From contig JAUIRK010000916.1 in NCBI GenBank assembly GCA_030549495.1, positions 719,501-783,500 on the forward strand: DNA of 64,000 nucleotides, read 5' to 3'. The position numbers and the translations under genes were made by a program. The notes below the pieces were generated by a model. That model worked only from the letters and a program-made list of their open reading frames with translations, did not search any database and was not told the origin of the DNA. Shown here piece after piece: positions 1 to 13,347 of this stretch (positions within the stretch are counted from its first letter, which is position 1; the number at the start of each line of letters is the position of its first letter). The DNA comes from Nectonema munidae. Its lineage: Eukaryota; Nematomorpha; Nectonematoida; Nectonematidae.

Positions 1-2215
1 ACTCCTTATTGGAAGTTATTAAAACCCTCTAATCTGGAAATATAAAACTGTGTAGAAATTAAATATTTTCTACTGAAGGTCAAGTGAAAATAATGAGATT
101 GTATTGAATCCAGGTTGGGCAAAGGAAAGTGAAAGATGCCAATATAGTTTTTTATGCACATTTTAGACTTACTCACGATTTTGGGAGATAATTTTTGAAT
201 GAAGAACTATAGAGAAGAAAAACAAAACCAATTATATGAAAAGAGTTAAACTAAGAAATGGAAACATCAACATGAAAATTAATTTTGGTCTGTCCAGGTT
301 TTTTTTTCACACGGCTGCACTTAGAAAAAACGCGATTCGGGGTGATTAATTTATTATAAAAATAGTCAGTTACCATTAAAAATAATGAGAAATTAATTGT
401 AGATATTTAAATTATACACTTTTTTATGATAAAACTTGAATCTTTATCATAAAATAAGTTAACAAATGTGTTATGGTGCATCTTTTGAATAACTAATGAA
501 AGGGCAGTTCATGGGTAACAGTAGACGATAATCCTGCCAGGCTATCACTTGAATTCTTCCAAAAGAGATCGCAGCCCGCATTTGAAAATACTGAGAAAAC
601 AAGACTGAATTAAGTTAGTAACTATGCAAAGGAGGAAGCTGCTCTCAGTGTCGTGAAAATTGATTACCTCGCACTCATTCCATCTCAATTGACGCAGAAA
701 GGCGGAGGGAGAAGTTGAGAATAAAAAACACACACTCCGAGACTAGAGGGACATGTAAAAAAAGAGCTACTGTTTAAAATGGTGTTTGAGACAAGAATGA
801 AAGCATGTGAAGAAAAGAGGAGTTACTGTTGCGGGCACAGAAGCATATAGAAACATTCTCGAAAACTTCAAGTATAATTTTGAAAGTGAATTCACAAAAA
901 AGTCGCTATCAAAATCAGGGCAGAGTAGAAGCAAACAATAAAGCAAAAACTTCTTAGCCCATATTATGCGGAAAGGCTTCTTATTTTTTGAGGAATAACA
1001 AAGGGAAACGTGCCTTGCTTACGGATTATTTATCGCATAATATCATTCACATTAAGATATAAAGATTGATATTGTTTCTGTTGGGTACTAATGCCTACTT
1101 AATCCAGTATTCAATTGCCTATTGCATATGCATACACGTGCCATTAAGGGAATGCAAAAATACTTATCCATTTGAAAACAGGTAGTGTAAGGAGGATTCG
1201 TTTGAATGGGAAGGAGTGAGTGCTACAGCAAATAAGAACGCCTGCACAACCAATCACATGGTGTGCCGGCATAGCGAAAGCGTGCTCGCGTATCAACTTC
1301 TCTTCTCCAAGTCCTTCCCTGAGACAAAGAGTGTTATTTGTGAGGAGAGATGTTGAATGTAGTGCCGATGTATTGAAGCTTCCCGAGCACTGCCACTTTT
1401 GTATACTTGCATCAAACAATAACAACTAGTGTATATAGAAAGGGCTTTGTCGCGCGCACAAGCGGCTTATGTCATTGTGATACTTTTCATTGTGTTCAGA
1501 GTGGGAGGAGGAGGATATGGGTGGTGCGCAAATCAGAAGTATATAACTGTGATAATGATCTTAATTTCATTATGAAAGCACTCTATTTATTCGATTCAAT
1601 ATATGTGTAATGTTCGGGCAATCTGTGTACTCAGTCATTGCACGAAGTGCCTAGGAAATACACGAAATGCTTGAAAACGAAGACCAGGTAATTCACGAAG
1701 TGACTGTAATTTATACATATAAATAGAGAAAGGGAAAGAAACAAGGAAACGCGCTCTATTCTTTTCCTGTTTTTTCCTTCAATTCTGAAAGATAAGTATG
1801 GGGATATGCGAGTTACCTAGAACTTTTCCTTTCTTATAATTTTTAATTAGAAAATAGGATAGTTTCTATGCAAAAGATAGGATAGAAAACTAAGCTACAT
1901 CTCTAGCTCCTTCCCTATTCAGCTATTCCCAATCTACAAACCTTTAGTGCTTTTAATAACTAGGATGCATTATTTAGCGAATCAAAGATTGCTTTATGAA
2001 AACACCTGTTGCCTATTTTTTATTGATAAACGATATTAGCCGTGCATTTTTATCAGACCAAAAGTGCCAAAATATACATTCAATTGAAAAAAAGTTTTCT
2101 TTACCAATACCTATAAATAATAATCCGTGAGATAAAATGGTACAGTTAAGTGTATAGAGTAGGCTAAGTCAAGAGAATTGCGTTTCTTTCGCCTTTCTAG
2201 CTTTGTCAGCCTATA
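1..2215. other. AT-rich background, no gene recognised
   Basis: I see no conserved coding region, RNA gene or repeat family here. The longest open frames (for example 1144-1425 on the minus strand, 93 codons) have no recognisable motif and overlap open frames on the other strand, as expected by chance. Confidence 0.6.
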
Positions 2216-2541
2216 TAAACCACTTTTTTAAGTTCTAAATTGTCGTTTTTAAATTCTAATTTTGTGTTTTAAATTTTGTTCTCAGCTATCACAAGTAAGT
2301 GGTTTTTTGAAATTTTTGCAGCATTTAATTTGATAGTTAACTTAGGTTTCATGCTATTTTGCCAACACATCCTACGATTTTTTTGTAAAAACACCTGAAA
2401 AAACTAGATCAAAGTTTAAAAAAATCAAAACATTGAAAATGTCAAAAACTACTTACTCGTGACAGCTGATAACAAATTTAGGACTTAAAAAGGACAAAAT
2501 AGGATTTTAAAAGAACAATTTAGAACTTAAAATGGTTGATA
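2216..2541. mobile_element. Palindromic MITE with repeat-built inverted termini (Tc1-like, TA target)
   Basis: The left part (about 2218-2310) and the right part (about 2450-2539) are inverted copies of each other. Left terminus AACCACTTTTTTAAGTTCTA, right terminus (reverse complement) TCAACCATTTTAAGTTCTA. Inside each arm a motif of about 20 bp built on TTCTAA and GTCGTTTTTAAA is repeated, and the arms continue inward through the motif CAGCTATCAC / GTGACAGCTG. A TA dinucleotide lies outside each end, as for Tc1/mariner insertions. There is no coding capacity. The terminus resembles those of the elements at 49620 and 52723, so I place it in the same family by inference. Confidence 0.7.
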
Positions 2542-3893
2542 TATTAGATTATTTAGTTAACATTCATAAAAAATAAACGAATATGATATTTTAGATATGT
2601 AACTTATTTTATTGTGTTACAAATTTGTCTTCGAACAACAAAATTAAACAAAACAGAATTAAAATGGAGAAATCAAAAATTAGTTACACATTTTTCAACG
2701 AAAATGGAAGTGCGATATATAAAGATGTTGCTAATTGTGTCACTATCTTTCTATATCATATTCCTATATATTTTTTAGTATCTTTATTAGCCTACTTCTT
2801 ATTGGCAAAATTTATCGAGACCGAACCACAATAGGCTTCATTTTACTCTTAGTAGGACCTCCTTACAACCATTCTTAACTGATCGCACTCAGAAACTCCT
2901 TTTTTGCATAATCTTTTGGATCAGTTGCAAATATATTATAACATCGTCTGAAACCCACATAATGTTGTTTACCCTTACAAAAATATTTTTTAGATCTATA
3001 AGTGCTTGTTCGATCAAAATTGAGTGAATATGGTATTTTTATCCATTATAAAATAAAACCTGAAAATTACCTTCTGGTACCCTGAGGATCTAAGAACAAA
3101 TTAAGGGGTGCAGTGAGAATTTGAAATAAACCACTTGTTGAAGAGAAATTTATATGTTCATGTATTCATATTTGGGTGTCATGGTGTCAATTTACTTCAA
3201 AGCATGGTAGTTCTATTTCGCATTGTCATGGGAACTTTTATTGTGACTGTGATGAATTGATCTCTCACATGAAAACCTTGACTCTTTTTGAAATACGGGC
3301 TACCATTTTAAACAAAGAGCCTGGAATTATAATGCGCCTCAATTATTATTTACAGCTATACGAATATCACTTCTTCTTGATAAAATACAAGCGCATATAG
3401 TACGTATGTTTTTGGACTGTTAGTAAAATAAATTTTATAGATAAAAACGCTCGGGAATTTTTAATAAAGAAAAATGATCTCAGAACAAAGGAACCACCAT
3501 CTGTTCGAATTTTGGCACGACTTACTAAGAACATAGCGTTCGATGTAAGATTAAAGATCGAAAATTTAAGTTTTTTGGTTACGTGTACGTGAAATTTTGA
3601 TTGCATAGCCTTTAAAATGTTAGAACTAACGAGGCATTTAGATTATTGTTTCAAACAAATTCAGAATTTTAGTTCTTTTGTCTCCCTTTGAGGAACAGTA
3701 GGGCTCTAGTGTCGCGAGAAATGAAAATTGTCTGCTTCAAGTATATAAAATTATATTAAAATTGAAGGCATACAAAATTTGATATAAAACAAAATGAAGT
3801 GTCAAGTGTAATGTAACTGCTATACGATAAGTAAAAGGTTAATTAGTAAAATAATCTAAAAAAGGATATTTCAATTTTATTGATTAATTATAT
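2542..3893. other. No gene recognised
   Basis: AT-rich sequence. Short open frames (69, 74 and 79 codons) have no family signature. No repeats were identified. Confidence 0.55.
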
Positions 3894-4043
3894 TAAAGGT
3901 AAAGGTACGGTGGGGTGTTTTCATCGAGAAGGCACAATTGCGCCGCTAGTATCGAACTATGAAGAAAGTAGGATTGATGCGGGATCGAACCTAAGACATG
4001 GAGTTTTCAAAAACCAGTATCTAACCAACCTTACTCACGCCTG
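3894..4043 (-). mobile_element. tRNA-derived SINE, diverged copy
   Basis: Read on the minus strand, the segment shares its order and motifs with the better copies at 7366-7506 and 35642-35780: a tRNA-like head with a B-box-like GGTTCGATCCC, a middle part with ATAGTTCGATA, and a tail with GTGCCTTCTCGATGAAAAC followed by CCACCGTACC. The A box is eroded in this copy. It is a retroposed element, not a functional tRNA. Confidence 0.6.
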
Positions 4044-5180
4044 TAAGCACTTCGTACAATGATATTAAAATACACTATTTTTTGAAATAAAGTAAATTTA
4101 TTTCGAGTTAGAAAAAAAGTCAAGAAAAAACAGATAAAATATGGCGTATGCCAAATAATTGTATATTTTGATATAAGCTTGAATTATTTATTTTGTGAAA
4201 TATCCTACTTGATGTTGCATCATACATGATGCCTCCTTCACTTTCATATAATTTCCTTCTTAAGAGTTTTGGTGATTTAATTTTTGAATTATCTCACTCT
4301 AAATGTTATATATGTATATATATAAGAAAAATAAGTTAAACCTTTCAAAGAACAAATTTTGTTACAAGGAAAGAAAATATCCTAATTTATACTACATCTA
4401 CACTTTAAAAGCATTTTTGAATTATGCTATGGTGTGAAATGAGCAACCGGATACGTGAAGATATACTCAAGGATTATATGCTAGCATACAAAAAATGTTA
4501 CTTGATTTCTCATAAAGAATTTTAAACAATTTGACAAAAAGTATATACTTTTCTCCTTTTTTTCTTGAAGAGGAAGAAGATGGAATTTATTTACAATAGC
4601 AGAATGAATAAAAAAGGAATATGGCTATACAAAACAGAATAACTATGTATGATGAAAAATGTTTTGTATGGTGGCCCTTAAGGAGCGCTTGGTATTGCGC
4701 AGTTTGAGAGAAAATTAAGAAATTAAGGAGTCAAAAAAATATGCCTTTCAAAATTAATATCTTGAAGATAAAAAAGAGAAAAAAAAAGTATAAATTTAAT
4801 AACATCTTTTGACACGAAAAACAGTTGGCAATAGAGCACTTTATATTTTGGCAATCATTGATGAGGTGTAGTTTGATTTCTTTTTTAAATTTCAACAAAG
4901 GAATTTAAAACTTTATATTCCAGAAATAATAGGACTTGTAAGAAACTGTTTGCCTTTATATGTGTAACTTGAAACAAAAAGTTTAGGAACGGAATGTTCT
5001 GATCTTAAAGGATAGCGATCAGAACATTGTAATTCCAACTTCAAGGTTAAATATAAAACATGCGGTTACATTGAATGAAAAAACTTGTTGAGCAAAAGCA
5101 CAACGCATGTTTGATAAATTTCAGAAGTATATTATCAAGGAAGATTTGATTTGTATGATGAAACCTTTGCTTGCTGAAGA
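4044..5180. other. No gene recognised
   Basis: AT-rich DNA with no identifiable coding region or repeat. The part nearest 5180 may contain decayed 3' sequence of the adjoining reverse transcriptase fragment, but I cannot show it. Confidence 0.5.
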
Positions 5181-5504
5181 TTAAACGTAGTTTTTTTGTA
5201 TAGAAAAAAGATTGCTAGTGTTTGCGTGTCTCCAGTTCACAATTATATAAGTTAGGTGAGGCAGAATCAGAGCTTTGTACACGAGTATGTTCACTTTTAG
5301 TGGTGAAACATTGCTTGACTTCTTCATAATACCTAGTAAACCATACATTCTACCAGTTAAATGGTCAATATTATCTTTCCAGTCTAGCTTATTATTAATA
5401 ATTAGTCCTAAAAAATTAAAATGACAGAAATCTTCTTGTTGAATCGAATCCTGATTGAATTTCACGTGGAGTGCCGAATTATAATCTAATATAGATTGAA
5501 GAAA
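5181..5504 (-). pseudogene. Non-LTR retrotransposon reverse transcriptase fragment
   Basis: The minus-strand frame is open for about 108 codons between two stops. It reads as the C-terminal part of a LINE reverse transcriptase: FLGLIINNKLDWKDNIDHL (the KFLG-hhID-L-W-HI block that follows the palm domain), then KVNILVYKALILPHLTYIIV matching the thumb-region pattern L-hYYSLh-PHLTY, and an L-IQK motif at the end. The catalytic YxDD motif and everything upstream are missing from this frame, so the copy is 5'-truncated or broken and inactive. A Jockey/CR1-type clade is plausible, but the fragment is too short to assign one. No poly(A) tail or target duplication could be recognised. Confidence 0.75.
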
Positions 5505-7365
5505 CTAGAATATTTCTGATATTTACACAAACATTCTTTTCACAAGTCTTTATTTTACCTCTTTTTGGAAATAGGAGTTTTTCGAAAAAGAAATAAGAGG
5601 ACATAACCAATCTTCAAAGAAGTGAAACATCTCAGATTAAGATCGGTTTTTTATTTGTTCGGATCATTGCATTAAGTAAATATGTGGGATTAAGATCTGT
5701 CACTTCATAAAAAATCAAATTAAGATTAAGTCTTATTTTTCTCGATACCTTTCTTGAGTGTTTATACACATTGCTCAAAACAATTGTAGCTTCTTTTTCA
5801 ATGGAATTTTATATATTTTAGCCACACGATTTTCATTTCTTGGTACCCTGGTGTCGCACTGGTCCTCAAAGGATTAAAATCAAGAAATCATTTTATCAGA
5901 ATGAACTGACGATGGCATGATAAGGGTTGCTTACAAGAAAATAGTAAAAAATAATAGGAAATTATATATAAGAAGAATCAATTCCTTTAATTTCTTCAAA
6001 GTTTATTAATCTTAGTTCCATTATATTTTCTTCGCTTCTAATTTTCCATATAATTTCAGAACATATTTTTTGAGAGTTGAATTCGATGTATTCTTGAATA
6101 GTAAGATTTTTTTATGGTATTCCCTTCCTTTTCAAAAATTAATCGTTGCGCCTTTCAATGTGAATATAGCGCAGTGATCTCCAACATGATGCATACGCTC
6201 CACAAAGAGACTTTATATAAATTAATATTTCTATTCTTCTTTGTCATTATTTGTTAAACTCAGTTTACACCAATGATCCAAAAATGGAGAACATACGATG
6301 TCCAGTTTTTAACTAAAATTAACCGGTTTATTAGGATAACTAAAGGTAGAAGAATAACTTAAGACTTGTCAATAACAAAATAAATGTTTTAAAGGCAAAA
6401 TTAGGAGGTAATTTTGTCGATATTACAAGAAATGACTGTCCATTTTATAAAAAACGGCAACAATTTTTAAAAATTAATAAAAAAGCAAACAATCAAAATG
6501 CTTGTTACCCTAGTAATAATATTTTTGAAGAAAATTTATTTAAAAAGTGGGTAGCAGTGAAAGAACCCTAAATATATGAGCATTTATATATTTTATAGTA
6601 ACTTGGTAAAGTATGAATTTCTGGCATGTAGTTGTATAAAATAGTATACAAGTGACTTTCGAGAAAGAAAGCCATAGTGAAAGCATGTGAAAAGTATCAA
6701 ATTTGAAAATGTACCTGCGTGGAATTTGTCAAAATTACAGTGTTAAACATAGAAAAGTATAAAATGTCAAAAAAGCTTACCTTTTTAAAAGTAAAAGCGT
6801 TACTCTTGACAACAAAATCATCTTCAGATAATCTTTGATCTAGACTTTGTAATTTCGAACTGGACTGATTTAAAAATTTTGACATTCTTTTTAAACTTTC
6901 GATTAAACAAAAAAGATTCAATCTGAAAATAACAAAAGATAAATTATGTTGAAAGTTAATATTAATAGCTAAAAAATACAAAATTAAATACTTATAACAA
7001 AGAAATTATTAGTAGACTATATCACAACATTTTGCCTATTTTCATTATAAAAGTATCTTTTTATTTTATTTACTTTTATATATGCAATATATATATATAT
7101 ATATATCAAGTGGAGTAGCCACGAATTTGAACCAGGAAGCTCAAAAAAATTTCAAGGTATAAAATATTCATTCTTATATCGGAGAGGGCCGACCCCGTCT
7201 ATCCTACCTATCTTAATTATAAGGAATCCTAAAAAAGCCTTTTACTTAATTATTTTCACCATGAAGAAAGTAAATTATTCAAAAGTAAGTGTAAGATTTT
7301 ATGAGATATAATGAATTTCAAGTTTCGAGGATATGATAATAATTTTAGAACGAAAAAAAATATAA
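5505..7365. other. No gene recognised; (AT)n run
   Basis: AT-rich DNA without an identifiable family. A pure (AT)n run lies at 7087-7106. The 94-codon minus frame at 6697-6981 is low-complexity and has no motif. Confidence 0.5.
7087..7106. repeat. (AT)n microsatellite
   Basis: Ten uninterrupted AT dinucleotides. Confidence 0.9.
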
Positions 7366-7506
7366 AGGTACGGTGGGTGTGTTTTCATTGACAAGGCACT
7401 GATGTACCGATTATGTCAAACTATGAACACATTGGTATCGATTAGGAATCGAACCCAGAGGCTTCCGTGCTGAGTCCATCATCTCAACCAACCTGCCATG
7501 CCACCT
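7366..7506 (-). mobile_element. tRNA-derived SINE
   Basis: This is the clearest copy of the family. On the minus strand it contains a good RNA polymerase III A box (TGGTTGAGATG, consensus TRGYNNANNNG) and, 29 bp further on, a perfect B box (GGTTCGATTCC). These are followed by a non-tRNA body with ATAGTTTGACATAATCGG and GTGCCTTGTCAATGAAAAC, ending in CCACCGTACC. Copies occur at 3894, 35642 and, as a tail-only fragment on the other strand, at 44802. Length is about 140 bp. Transcription and mobilisation by a LINE are inferred from the family type. Confidence 0.8.
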
Positions 7507-8568
7507 TTTCTAAAGTTGGATATAAATATCCAACTGAAAAAATCTTTGGCAACATAAATAATTTTTTCGAAAATGGATTTGATTTTGAATAACTTTCAAA
7601 AAATAATTTGATATTTCAATCCATTTGATCAAAAATCAAGAATTTGGGGTTTGTGCGTTAACGAAACTCAAAACCCAAAAATAACTTCATAATTGCTTCG
7701 AAAAAAACATTATCGTACGTTAGCTGCAAATTTAGTTTAAAGATAATTTTGATGAGCTTAAATTCAAAAAAGTAAATATTGATAGTACAACGGTGATCTT
7801 TTTATGCAAGAAAGGATTGCAACTCCTTTTACTTCTTCCTCGACATCAAAAAAAACGAAAAAATATATAGAGCATTTTTTGCAAATAAGTTTAAAAGTAT
7901 AAAATAAACGTGGACCTTAAATAATTTGCAGAAAATAATTTTTAAAGCAAATTAGGCCAAAAAGAAAGAACAATTTTTGTAAGATCATAAATAAAGAGGT
8001 CATTTCAATATACTGAGTATTGATTTAGTACTTTAAAACGAAGTCATCCATCCCGAAGTAAATTTGGGAAAAAAAATCCGAGTTTCAAGGCACACTGTTT
8101 ATATAAAAAAGTAATATATTTCTGAAAAAAAGTATTATTTTGGTATGTAACATGTATTTTTAATTTTTGGGATTTGGAATTATTATCATTATCATAAAAT
8201 ACATTAATGTAAAATGACAAATGATTTAAAATTTTTCTCGAAAGAGTATAAATAAATATAACATAGAATATAATTAAAATATATAAATAAAATAATTTGA
8301 AATGCTTATTTTATATGTAATTTTTTTGAAAAAAATTTTCTCTCAAGATAACCCATTTTTAAGCTCCGAGCGAATAATTTCCAGTTTAATACTCTGATTA
8401 TTCATTTAACAAATTTACTAGCTTATTTACTTAATTCAGCTAAAACTACGAAGAGAGTGATTATATTTCATATTTATCATTTTATCCTAAAAATTACTCA
8501 AAAGTATCTTCACTAATTATTATTATTCACTTTTAAGTCAATTGATTATTTTCAACTTTCTAATATTT
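7507..8568. other. No gene recognised
   Basis: AT-rich, low-complexity DNA. No coding or repeat signature was found. Confidence 0.55.
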
Positions 8569-9018
8569 CACTGGCGGATTTAAAGGAGGGAGGGGGGGGG
8601 GGTAGGAACCGCCGTACGCCCCCCTAAAATTGCATTGCCTATTGCTTGATAATTTTTTTTTATCTAATTCTTTTCGTAGAACTCAAATATTATGATGATT
8701 TCTGTAACTCGTTTTTTAGATTCAATCTTTCTCTAAAGTGAGAAGCCCTAAAAAGTTTTTTATGTTTCAATTGTAGTTAAGTGTGACACTTATTAATTTT
8801 ATATTATCAATTTTTTTTGTAAATTTATTATTTAAACACATCAAGTTTTACAACATCAATTCACTTCGCAGTTCATTGAATGAAGATCGTTTTAATGCTC
8901 TCATTCTTCTTTTTGTTTTAAAAATTTTGATAAAGCTTAAATTTATATGCTTGAAATTTGAGTTCTAAATTAGTAAAATCCGCCCCCCCCATAATGCCAA
9001 TTTCTAGATCCGTCTCTG
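8569..9018. mobile_element. hAT-like MITE with G/C-homopolymer arms
   Basis: The left end CACTGGCGGATTTAAA is followed by a G-rich run. The right end, in reverse complement, is CAGAGACGGATCTAGA, with a C run just inside it. CA...TG termini with a GGAT core and G/C runs are common in hAT-derived MITEs. No exact 8-bp target duplication is visible, so the ends may have drifted. An internal 61-codon frame is low-complexity and not a gene. A related single end lies at 17776. Confidence 0.6.
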
Positions 9019-10486
9019 CTTATATATATATACAATTTATATTTTAAGAATAAATTGTATAATACCGTTGCTTGAAAATTTTTTTCCTAAAACGGATTTC
9101 AGTATCTTGCAACATTAATATAGTTTTTGAATATTTTAATAAATTTAGCGCAAAATTTTTTATTTTGGTAGTAACAAGTGTCAACGTAAAATATTTGAAC
9201 TATTCATTTAATTAAAAAGGAAGGTCTATTTCATTAATTTTGTGAAACTATATGCAAAATTATCTTATCTAAAATGGAATTGTTCAATGCACAATCTATA
9301 TAGCACACACCAAACACATGCACTCTCTACTAATACAAAAATGTGAAAAAATTTAGAAACGAGTGGTATAATATACTTACACTAAGAAAATAATGTGATA
9401 TCGGGTTAATTTACGCGATGCACTAAGGTCATATTATCTTTGTCAAATAGTATACACTTAATGCCATGAGATAATCTCTATATACACACATTTATTCTTC
9501 TATCTATCTATATATTATATATTTAAAGGCGTTGCTAGTATTAGAGTGTTTATATTTATATAGTTTTAAACTTAATCTTGGTATTAACTTCAAGGATTAA
9601 GAAACATTGCTCAGGAATGAGTTATAGCAAATGGTGATAAGGATATTCATAAATACGAATATTTTGCACGCTGGTAAACACGCGGTAACTAAGGAGAGAT
9701 TTAGGAAAATCACGATTGGTGTTAAAGTGGATTGGATACTTTTGGTAACATTTACAGATGCATGCATGTATGCGAGGAAAAGAATTGATGAATTATTATA
9801 ATAAATTCAAATTTCATTTCTCAATACAGTACTGACACACAATTTAAAATAAATCATTATTTGTACCGACATTCAAAACTATTCGTTTTCCACTTCTTTT
9901 TATGTCCTATTCCTAAGAAACCCATCTTCACGAGGTTATGCAGGTACATTTAACTTTTTAGCAATATCACGCCAAAAGCAGTTGGAATTATCAATTGCTG
10001 AAACATTATTATTTTCATTTCCCCTTTTAATTTTTTTTATATTATTCTCATTTTGAATGTTCTTCTTCTTGCTTTGATATTTTCCTTATTTTGATGGAGT
10101 GTACCCGTTTGTAAAAAAAATATTTTAATAAACCTTTAAACCTTTTGTTATATTAAAGTAACATGAAAAGTTTTGCATTGTTGATTGACGACATATGCTA
10201 TTTTTGAATGAAAAATGTTTTTTTAAACTCTACAAACTAAAATGTTTTCAGCAACTCGGATATCCTATAAAACCTATTAGAAATTATAAATATTGTTTTT
10301 ACTTAAAAGCAAAATAATAATTCTTTTCTTATATTTTAACATTGGCTAAAAAATCAATAAAATTTGCCGTTCATCGTCATTGGTGAATATTTTTAATAGA
10401 ACCACCGTCTCTTTTAATATTATCTAGTATAGGAGGTTGTTCAAAACAAAACACTTAAATGAGTATATCATAGGCTTCTTTCTTAA
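9019..10486. other. No gene recognised
   Basis: AT-rich DNA with short simple-sequence stretches. Nothing identifiable. Confidence 0.55.
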
Positions 10487-10844
10487 AACCTACGTTTTAC
10501 GTGCGGCACGGGACCGAACGGCGGACGTAAAACGTAGGATTCGTAAAATCCAGGTTGACCTATAAATTGACATACAACACGAAAATCTTAGCCTGGATCA
10601 CACATGGTCACACCGTGTACGACGTGAGGGACTATGGCAGCTAAAGAAGACTACTACAGTGAAGTTGGATGATAATCCCTGAAGTGGAGCTGTTTTCATA
10701 ATAAAATAAGATTTTAATACATAAAATCACAAAGAAAAAACCTATTAATAATGCATTTAATGACCAAAAAGATGACGTCATCTATCATTTGGCGAGGACG
10801 TAAAATCCAGGGAACGCAAAATCAAGGTATGTAAAACGTAGGTT
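10487..10844. mobile_element. MITE with 14-bp perfect terminal inverted repeats
   Basis: The left end AACCTACGTTTTAC (10487-10500) is matched exactly in inverted orientation by GTAAAACGTAGGTT at 10831-10844. A second inverted copy of the terminus at 10525-10538 makes a 14-bp stem with 10489-10502 around a 22-nt GC-rich loop. A subterminal motif GTAAAATCCAGG occurs near both ends, in the same orientation. No coding capacity. The superfamily is not assigned because no clear target duplication flanks it. Confidence 0.65.
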
Positions 10845-12799
10845 CTACACTGATTTTAAAAACTAAAAATTAAAATATCTTCAGAATAGCAGCCTGGAGT
10901 GTCTGTTTTAGCCAGTGTTTTTCGCAGGGCCTGATAATGATTTGGAAAACACTGTTTATAGTGTACATTTGTGAAAATGGTGATTTGATACAAAAAATAT
11001 GTTTGTTTCTCCTGAAATTTGTATTGATTGAATTTTACATTTATTTTAAACGTTTAAATTATGTTTTTTGAGGTTTCTTTCGCATCCATTATTTCCAAAA
11101 AGATAACTTTTGCAGGTGTTGTATTTTGCAGAAAAGAATGTGCATGACGATTGAAATTTTCAAGGCATAGAATAGAAATATTGCTCTTGTAATTGAGAAA
11201 TGTGCAGCACACTTGCAAAAAATACGAATTAAAATATCCATATTTTTTATATTTGCGCCAATACAACAAGTGTAATACAACCATTGGAGCAAGGTGTGAA
11301 ATCAAATAAAAAATTTAACATTCTAAAAGGACCAAAAATTTGCGTGAATATAAGAAATTAAATTTGAATGTTTTTACAGATTTTTATTCATGGTATGGCA
11401 AGGGAAAAGTTTTTGGAAAATTGATCCAGAAAATGAAAAAAGATAAAGGAGTATATCCATCTTAAAGCAAAGCAATGTTTCTCAAGGTGGGCATGCTAGT
11501 TTTTATGAGCTTGTTCTTACATACAATTTTTAAGAAATATTGTCGAAAAAAAAGAACAAAAATTTATTATTTCAGAAACTTCGGATAAAATGAGGGAAGA
11601 AATCACATTACATTAACATGTGAAGAGGACTTGATAGAAACATTCAATTAGCATTTTCCTCAAAAAAGTCTACTTGATGTTTTCTTTCATTTGTTTTAAG
11701 ATATACGCATACTTTTTTAATTTCATATTCAAGCATTTTTAAAAAAGCTAAAAATATAACATTTTCAATATTTTTAAGTGATATGATTTTTAAAATAATT
11801 CAACTCTTATTCATAAAATCCACTCAAAATATTTTGTAGATTTATTACGGAATTTTTTAACAACTACCTTCAACGTTCAATTTACTCGTTTTGCCCATTT
11901 TTTAAATGGACTCTCAACGACGTATCCAGGGAGTTTACTAAACATGCAAAACCTACCTCCCATTCTTTTGAATCTTTGGTAAATCCGACACCAATACCTC
12001 AAATCAAAAAGTCGTTAAGTTACGAAAACAAATTCTTCAAACACAAGCCTAAACGAAGAATTGAAAACATTGATCTATTATGGAATTGTTTCAAGAAGGT
12101 TGTGTGAATGGTAAATATGTTTATCAGGAACACAAGTATAGTAAGTGAATGTTTATTGATGTCATCTGACATGAAGACAGAGCGTTGAGTAAATAACCTA
12201 ATGTTTTAATAAATAGGATAGAATGCTATGAGATAGATAACACCTTGCACAATAGAATGCATATAGTAATAATATAGTTGCAATACTTTTCAAATAAACT
12301 CAAGTATTTTCCTTTTAACATGGTAGTAAAATTAATATAGTAAATAGCGACGGTTGATATTGTTATGGCGCAATTATTTAATTGGCTAAGACAACGCTTC
12401 TTCTCTCTCTCTCTCTATCGTTACGTTTTTGAAAGGATGGAGAGATGTTGAGCTACAAAATGTTAAAATAAAAATTGAAGGATATACGAGATTTGAAATT
12501 TATTTTGGGAAACTGAGCAACATTTTTAGCAATTACAAAGTCCATAAAGATGCTATCAAGTTTCAAAATTTTTATACGATAGGAAATATTTTATGAGCGA
12601 GAATAAGAAGATTAATTATTTAGATCCAAATTTCAATCGAATAAAAGTTCTTCCTTTAGTGAGTCAGGATATACGGAGATATTGGATGCAGAATAAAAGA
12701 AAAAAATTGAATTGAAAAGCCAACCTCGCTTACATTGAGACAAAGTATTTTTCATATACATTACATATCATTTTAGTCAAAATTAGAAAATGTTTTGAT
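10845..12799. other. No gene recognised; (TC)n run
   Basis: AT-rich DNA with a (TC)n run at 12402-12416. Two overlapping minus-strand frames near 11054-11305 show no motif. Confidence 0.5.
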
Positions 12800-12807
12800 A
12801 TTCCAAG

Positions 12808-13092
12808 CAGAGCCCGCGCTACCTAATAAATTTTGGGGCACAAGCCCCCCCCCCTCCCCTAACTATTTCTCAAGCCTCCAGCTAATTTTCAAGCTCCCCT
12901 ATAAATTTTTTCATTACCCTAAAAAAATATGACAACATTCATGGTAATTCTTTCACGAAAATGTAATCTGTATAGATTACATTGACAAATACATTATATG
13001 TTTTATTTTCGCCTTGAAGCAGATTAATCTGATAGTTCAAAAATTAGCACCCCAACGAAGCCCCCTAAAATTTTTGCTTAGCGTGGGCACTG
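12808..13092. mobile_element. hAT MITE with perfect 8-bp target duplication
   Basis: The element is flanked by ATTCCAAG at 12800-12807 and 13093-13100, a perfect 8-bp duplication as made by hAT transposases. Termini are CAGAGCCCGCGCTACC on the left and, reverse-complemented, CAGTGCCCACGCTAAGC on the right. A poly-C run lies inside the left end. It has no open frame and is non-autonomous. Confidence 0.85.
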
Positions 13093-13347
13093 ATTCCAAG
13101 ATAAAAATAAAGCAGCAAATATTAATTAAAACTTATAAAACTTAAGAACTACAAACGTATTTTTGAAATTAAGATTCAGTGAGAAATCGGTTATAACAAA
13201 AGAAGAAAAAGGGTTACTGTGTTGTGATTGTGAGTTGCACATTTCTGAATGCAAGGACTATTAAACAAAGAACAAACCTTTTCTCGAAAAATTATAAATA
13301 AATTATACCACTGTATTCATACTTTTGTAAAAGCTGATAATGAACAT

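Noticed and set aside
1144-1425. 93-codon minus-strand open frame
   Set aside because: It overlaps an open frame on the other strand, and no motif or homology pattern is visible.
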